NCBI GenBank assembly: GCA_946480295.1
Contig: CAMLIT010000144.1
Location: forward strand, 1-9,618
Direction of reading: 5' to 3'
DNA length: 9,618 nucleotides
Source of the DNA: an uncultured Gemmatimonadota bacterium
Lineage (GTDB): Bacteria > Gemmatimonadota > Gemmatimonadetes > Gemmatimonadales > Gemmatimonadaceae
Shown here: positions 6,851-9,618 of the stretch, piece after piece
How positions within the stretch are numbered: position 1 is the stretch's first letter
Layout of the letters: each line of letters starts with the position of its first letter
Translations under genes and position numbers: made by a program
The notes under the pieces: model-generated
What the model saw: only the letters and a program-made list of their open reading frames with translations
Told to the model about the DNA's origin: nothing
Databases searched by the model: none

Positions 6851-8593
6851 TCACGGCGCGCGCGCCGGCACCGCCCGGCTGGTGTCGCGCAGCTCCGGGA
6901 AGTCCTCCTCCCGGAACTCGGCCGGCCCGCGCTCCATCGCGGCGTACCGGCGCTGCTCCTGCGCCCGGAGCTCCACGCGCCGGATCTTCCCCGAGATGGT
7001 CTTCGGCAGCTCGGCGAACTCGAGCCGCCGGATGCGCTTGTACCCGGGCAGCCGCTCGCGCACGAAGCGGAAGATGTCCAGCGCGCACTCGCGCGACGGC
7101 GCGGTGCCGCCGCGCAGCACGAGATACGCCTTGGGAACGGACAGCCGCATCGGGTCGGGACTCGGCACCACCGCGGCCTCGGCGACGAGGGGATGCTCGA
7201 TCAGCGCGCTCTCCAGCTCGAAGGGGCTGATGCGGTAGTCGGAGCTCTTGAACACGTCGTCGGCACGGCCGACGTAGGTGATGTATCCGTCGGCGTCGCG
7301 CTGGGCGACGTCGCCCGTGTGGTAGTAGCCGCCGGCCATCGCCCCCGCGGCATGATCGGTCTCGTCGAGGTAGCCCGCCATCAGCCCGAACGGCCGCCCG
7401 AGCGGACCCGCCAGCGGGAGCGCGATCTCCCCCTCGTCGCACTCCGTGCCGTCGGGACCGAGGAGGACGACGCGATAGCCGGGGAGCGGGCGCCCCATCG
7501 AGCCGGGGCGCACCGGCTGGCCGGGCGAGTTCCCCACCTGCGCCGTCGTCTCCGTCTGGCCGTAGCCGTCGCGGATCGTCAGCCCCCACGCCTGCTGCAC
7601 CCGCTCGATCACCTCCGGGTTGAGCGGCTCCCCCGCCCCGACGACCTCCCGCAGCACGACGTCGTACGCGCGCAGGTCCTCGTTGACGAGCATGCGCCAG
7701 ACGGTGGGCGGGGCGCAGAGCGTCGTCACGCGGTGGCGCACGATCGCCTCCAGCACTCGTTTGGCATCGAAGCGGAGGTAGTCGTACACGAAGATCGTCG
7801 CCCCCGCGTTCCATGGCGCGAAGACGCTGCTCCAGGCGTGCTTCGCCCACCCCGGCGAGCTGATGTTCCAGTGCACGTCGCCCTCGCGCAGGCCGATCCA
7901 GTACATCGTCGACAGGTGCCCCACCGGGTAGCTCGCGTGGGTGTGCAGGACGAGCTTGGGCTTCGCCGTCGTGCCCGAGGTGAAGTAGAGCAGCAGCGGA
8001 TCCGAGGCGCGCGTCTCGCCGTCGGGGACGAAGTCGTCCGAAGCCTCCAGCATTGTCTCGAAGCGCGTCCACCCCGGGTAGTCGGAGCCGACGACGAGCC
8101 GCGTGTAGTCGCCCGGCAGGTCGGCGAACTTGAGCACCCCCTCCCCTTCGGCGATCACGTGCCGCACGCCGCCGCGCTCGAAGCGGTCGGCGAGGTCGGC
8201 CGGCGTGAGCTGCGGCGTGGCCGGCACGACGACGACGCCCAGCTTCATGCACGCGAGCAGCGCCTCCCAGGTCTGCGCCACGTTGGGAAGCATGAGGAGG
8301 AGGCGGTCGCCTCGTCTGGCACCGAGCTGCCGGAGCGCGTTGGCGATGCGGTCGCTGCGCTCCGCGAGCTCGGCGAAGGAGAAGCGACGCTCCGTGCCGT
8401 CGTCGCGGACGATGAAGAGCGCCGTGCGGTCGTTGCCGCGCGCGATGTGGTCGAAGTAGTCGAGCGCCCAGTTGAAGCGCTCGAGCCGCGGCGGCCGGAA
8501 GCCGCGGTACGCCTCCGCATAGTCGGTGCGGTGGGCGAGGAGCTGGTCGCGGGCGTCGAGGAAGGCGCGCGCGTCGGCGGACGGAACGGTCAC
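6851..8593 (-). CDS. AMP-forming acyl-CoA synthetase (acetate/medium-chain acyl-CoA ligase type)
   Basis: A 580-aa cytoplasmic enzyme predicted to activate a carboxylic acid with ATP to an acyl-adenylate and then form the CoA thioester. The adenylate-forming motifs are in order: P-loop YFTSGTTAKPK (203-213), DGYGQTE (342-348), YHTGD (424-428), GRADDVFKSSDYRISPFE (442-459) and catalytic Lys536 in KTISGK. Length and motifs suit the acetyl-CoA/medium-chain acyl-CoA synthetase branch; the substrate cannot be read from the sequence. At residue 452, where most relatives have the glycine of KSSGYR, this enzyme has Asp. The start is GTG at 8593, supported by GGAGG at 8598-8602 four bases upstream. 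The gene follows the hairpin that ends the arsR operon and is followed by the propeller gene, so it probably heads its own transcript. I see no clear promoter in 8594-8649. Confidence 0.94.
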   Translation of the reverse strand: MTVPSADARAFLDARDQLLAHRTDYAEAYRGFRPPRLERFNWALDYFDHIARGNDRTALFIVRDDGTERRFSFAELAERSDRIANALRQLGARRGDRLLLMLPNVAQTWEALLACMKLGVVVVPATPQLTPADLADRFERGGVRHVIAEGEGVLKFADLPGDYTRLVVGSDYPGWTRFETMLEASDDFVPDGETRASDPLLLYFTSGTTAKPKLVLHTHASYPVGHLSTMYWIGLREGDVHWNISSPGWAKHAWSSVFAPWNAGATIFVYDYLRFDAKRVLEAIVRHRVTTLCAPPTVWRMLVNEDLRAYDVVLREVVGAGEPLNPEVIERVQQAWGLTIRDGYGQTETTAQVGNSPGQPVRPGSMGRPLPGYRVVLLGPDGTECDEGEIALPLAGPLGRPFGLMAGYLDETDHAAGAMAGGYYHTGDVAQRDADGYITYVGRADDVFKSSDYRISPFELESALIEHPLVAEAAVVPSPDPMRLSVPKAYLVLRGGTAPSRECALDIFRFVRERLPGYKRIRRLEFAELPKTISGKIRRVELRAQEQRRYAAMERGPAEFREEDFPELRDTSRAVPARAP

Positions 8594-8597
8594 GGGA

Positions 8598-8602
8598 CCT
8601 CC
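8598..8602 (-). promoter_or_regulatory. Ribosome binding site that decides the GTG start of the acyl-CoA synthetase
   Basis: GGAGG on the minus strand lies 4 bases before the GTG at 8593. No ATG is available near the N-terminus, so this site is the main reason for choosing the GTG. Confidence 0.8.
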
Positions 8603-8649
8603 GGGGAGCTCGGCCGTGATTTCGGGTCGTCCGCCACGCTAGCACCAAT

Positions 8650-8691
8650 TCCGGTCCGGCGCGAGAGGCCGCGCGCTCGCGCCGGACCGGA
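8650..8691 (-). terminator. Perfect 16-bp hairpin downstream of arsR, likely terminator
   Basis: Positions 8650-8665 and 8676-8691 are exact inverted repeats (arm TCCGGTCCGGCGCGAG) with a 10-base loop, starting 5 bases after the arsR stop codon. On the minus strand the stem is followed by AATTGGTG, so the U-tract is poor. Even so, the length and perfection of the stem are far beyond what the GC content makes likely. It separates the SRPBCC-arsR operon from the acyl-CoA synthetase gene, which lies in the same direction. It may act as an intrinsic terminator or as a 3' end stabiliser. Confidence 0.7.
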
Positions 8692-8696
8692 GCGGC

Positions 8697-9032
8697 TCAG
8701 CCCTCCACGAACCGCTTCAGGCGGCCGAGGGCCGCGTCCCACTGGTCGGAGATGGCGCGGAGCGCCGCGCGCGCCTCCTCGAGGCTCTGGGGCTCGAGCT
8801 CCCAGACGCTCTCGCGCCCCTGCTTCGTCACCCGGAGCACGCCGGCATCGCGCATCCGGTTCAGGTGCTTGGTGACGGCCTGGCGCGTCACCTCGGTCCC
8901 CGCGGCGAGCGCGGTGATCGACATCGGCCCCTCCTCGCAGAGCCGCGCCACCAGGCGGAGGCGCGTCTCGTCGCCCAGGGCGGCGAAGATCGGCGCCGAG
9001 CGCGTGAAGCGCGACCGCGTCGCCGTCGCCAC
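8697..9032 (-). CDS. ArsR-family winged-helix transcriptional repressor
   Basis: A 111-aa DNA-binding regulator. After a short basic N-terminus, residues 12-80 form the ArsR winged helix: APIFAALGDETRLRLVARL, then the helix-turn-helix ITALAAGTEVTRQAVTKHLN (recognition helix about 49-60), then the wing GVLRVTKQGRESVWEL. The metal-binding ELCVCDL box of metal-sensing ArsR proteins is absent; the single Cys32 lies elsewhere. A signal other than metal is therefore likely, as in other ArsR proteins paired with SRPBCC genes. The tail is helical and probably part of the dimer interface. GTG at 9032 has GAGG at 9038-9041, 5 bases upstream, inside the end of the SRPBCC gene, and only one base separates it from that stop codon. 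The two genes are therefore co-transcribed. It probably represses its own operon through the palindromes at 9555-9616. Confidence 0.93.
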   Translation of the reverse strand: MATATRSRFTRSAPIFAALGDETRLRLVARLCEEGPMSITALAAGTEVTRQAVTKHLNRMRDAGVLRVTKQGRESVWELEPQSLEEARAALRAISDQWDAALGRLKRFVEG

Positions 9033-9033
9033 G

Positions 9034-9552
9034 CTAGCCTCGCTGCTGGAGGTACTTCTCGACCAGGTGGATCACCAGCCCCCACCCCTGCTCGTTGCCG
9101 GCGAACACGGCGGCGCGCCGGGCGAGCGGGATCCGGTCGAAGCCCGATTCGGTGACGGTGAGCATCACCCCGCCCTCGACGTCCTCGAGCACGAACTCGA
9201 CGAGCGTCATCGGCTCCTGCGAGTAGTCGTACGCGGGGTCCACGGCGCCGGGGTGCCAGCGGTACGAGAAGAGGCGCTGCGGCTCGATCCGCTCGATGAC
9301 GAACTCGCCGACGGTGCCCTCGTACGGCTTCTGGAGGCGCGCGGTCTCCTCGTCGACCTCGGTCGGGACGATAGACGCCTTCAGGCGAGCGCCCGGCCGG
9401 AAGGGCTCGGTGAAACGCATGCCGAACCAGACGCCGAACTCGCGGCTGTCGGTGAGCGCCCGCCAGACGCGTTCATGCGGAGCCCGGAGGAGGATCTGCT
9501 TCTGGATGTGGTCGGGGACGGCGGACGTGGGGGATCCGGTGGTGGTGGACAT
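9034..9552 (-). CDS. SRPBCC family protein (AHSA1/START-like)
   Basis: A 172-aa soluble protein of the SRPBCC superfamily, whose helix-grip fold makes a hydrophobic ligand pocket. Visible landmarks are an early strand IQKQILLRAPHERVWRALTD, the GVWFGMRF segment, the middle VIERIEPQRLFSYRWHP, VEFVLEDVEGGVMLTVTESGF, and a C-terminal helix GWGLVIHLVEKYLQQ. This is the pattern of the AHSA1-like group (COG3832). The ligand and function are unknown; members paired with ArsR regulators are often annotated only as polyketide-cyclase or Hsp90-activator homologues. The start is ATG at 9552 with AGGAGG at 9559-9564, 6 bases upstream; an in-frame TTG at 9558 is less likely. It is the first gene of the operon, ahead of arsR. 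Its ribosome binding site lies inside a palindrome. Confidence 0.92.
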   Translation of the reverse strand: MSTTTGSPTSAVPDHIQKQILLRAPHERVWRALTDSREFGVWFGMRFTEPFRPGARLKASIVPTEVDEETARLQKPYEGTVGEFVIERIEPQRLFSYRWHPGAVDPAYDYSQEPMTLVEFVLEDVEGGVMLTVTESGFDRIPLARRAAVFAGNEQGWGLVIHLVEKYLQQRG

Positions 9553-9554
9553 AT

Positions 9555-9570
9555 GCAACCTCCTGGTTGC
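9555..9570. promoter_or_regulatory. Proximal palindromic operator overlapping the SRPBCC ribosome binding site
   Basis: GCAACCTCCTGGTTGC is a perfect inverted repeat with 6-base arms and a 4-base centre. It lies 2 bases before the ATG of the SRPBCC gene and contains its AGGAGG (9559-9564, minus strand). The same GCAAC-N6-GTTGC layout recurs at 9601-9616. Paired near-identical palindromes in front of an operon encoding an ArsR repressor are best read as its operators. In the mRNA the same bases could fold into a hairpin with AGGA in the loop, which would also hinder translation. Confidence 0.7.
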
Positions 9571-9575
9571 GGAGG

Positions 9576-9604
9576 AGGATAGCCTGGCGCGCGGAGAAAT
9601 GCAA
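9576..9604 (-). promoter_or_regulatory. Predicted promoter of the SRPBCC-arsR operon
   Basis: Read on the minus strand, TTGCAT (9599-9604) and TATCCT (9576-9581) are separated by exactly 17 bases, giving a weak sigma-70-type match with a start expected near 9569. The -35 hexamer overlaps the distal palindrome, and the expected start falls in the proximal one. This geometry supports the call more than the hexamers do. Confidence 0.45.
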
Positions 9605-9616
9605 CCTTGCTGTTGC
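9601..9616. promoter_or_regulatory. Distal palindromic operator overlapping the -35 region
   Basis: GCAACCTTGCTGTTGC repeats the GCAAC-N6-GTTGC pattern of the proximal site, and in both copies the arm is preceded by AT. The two sites begin 46 bases apart. It overlaps the predicted -35 hexamer, so a bound repressor would block polymerase. The window ends 2 bases beyond it, so further copies or a divergent gene upstream cannot be excluded. Confidence 0.65.
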
Positions 9617-9618
9617 GC

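Noticed and set aside
5262..8648. Very long open frame on the minus strand (over 1100 codons) spanning the synthetase and propeller genes
   Set aside because: The translation is Arg/Ala/Pro-rich low complexity without domains, and it overlaps two genes with clear family motifs in another frame. It is an effect of high GC.
6122..8875. Open frame of about 900 codons on the plus strand
   Set aside because: Antisense to the acyl-CoA synthetase and propeller genes; His/Arg/Asp-rich composition and no recognisable domain.
1..9618. CRISPR array, tRNA, rRNA, insertion sequence or phage genes
   Set aside because: I saw no regularly spaced repeats, no transposase or phage motifs and no RNA gene signatures on either strand by reading alone.

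Overview
The window comes from a very GC-rich bacterial chromosome, roughly 70 % G+C by eye. Starts are often GTG, third codon positions are strongly G/C, and spacing is tight. The gene content (stand-alone CheB and CheR enzymes, PAS sensor kinase, secreted PQQ-type beta-propeller, acyl-CoA ligase, ArsR with an SRPBCC protein) fits a free-living soil or freshwater organism. Gemmatimonadota is my best guess from the look of the proteins, but the phylum cannot be fixed from this sequence. I see no mobile element, CRISPR array, tRNA or rRNA, and no gene-free stretch over 300 bases.

Positions 1-3157, minus strand: a sensory cassette read right to left. It holds a possible 85-aa ORF whose stop overlaps the next start as GTGA, a PAS histidine kinase, a receiver-less CheB methylesterase with a putative zinc-binding tail, and the N-terminus of a CheR methyltransferase that runs off the left edge. 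Positions 3177-4563, plus strand: a divergent pair made of a PAS-only protein, whose coil plus PAS unit is a paralogue of the one in the kinase, and a degenerate receiver protein with a coiled-coil tail. Positions 4576-5220, minus strand: a second receiver-less CheB in which the catalytic Asp is replaced by Asn. No chemoreceptor, CheA or CheW is present. I infer an MCP-free sensory cassette in which CheB/CheR-type enzymes act with a PAS kinase, not a swimming-chemotaxis operon.

Positions 5339-8593, minus strand: a GTG-started acyl-CoA/acetate-CoA-type ligase with a strong ribosome binding site, then a secreted PQQ-like beta-propeller protein. Positions 8697-9552, minus strand: an SRPBCC (AHSA1-type) gene and an ArsR-family repressor gene, one base apart, closed by a 16-bp perfect hairpin at 8650-8691.

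The clearest regulatory signal is at the right edge. Two copies of a GCAAC-N6-GTTGC palindrome, 46 bp apart, flank a plausible promoter. One overlaps the -35 region, and the other covers the predicted transcription start and contains the Shine-Dalgarno sequence of the SRPBCC gene. I infer that these are the operators of the ArsR protein encoded in the same operon.

No wholly new system is evident. The points most worth checking are this double operator with its embedded ribosome binding site, the Asn-substituted CheB, the degenerate receiver, the possible 85-aa protein coupled to the kinase, and the Gly-to-Asp change in the acyl-CoA ligase.
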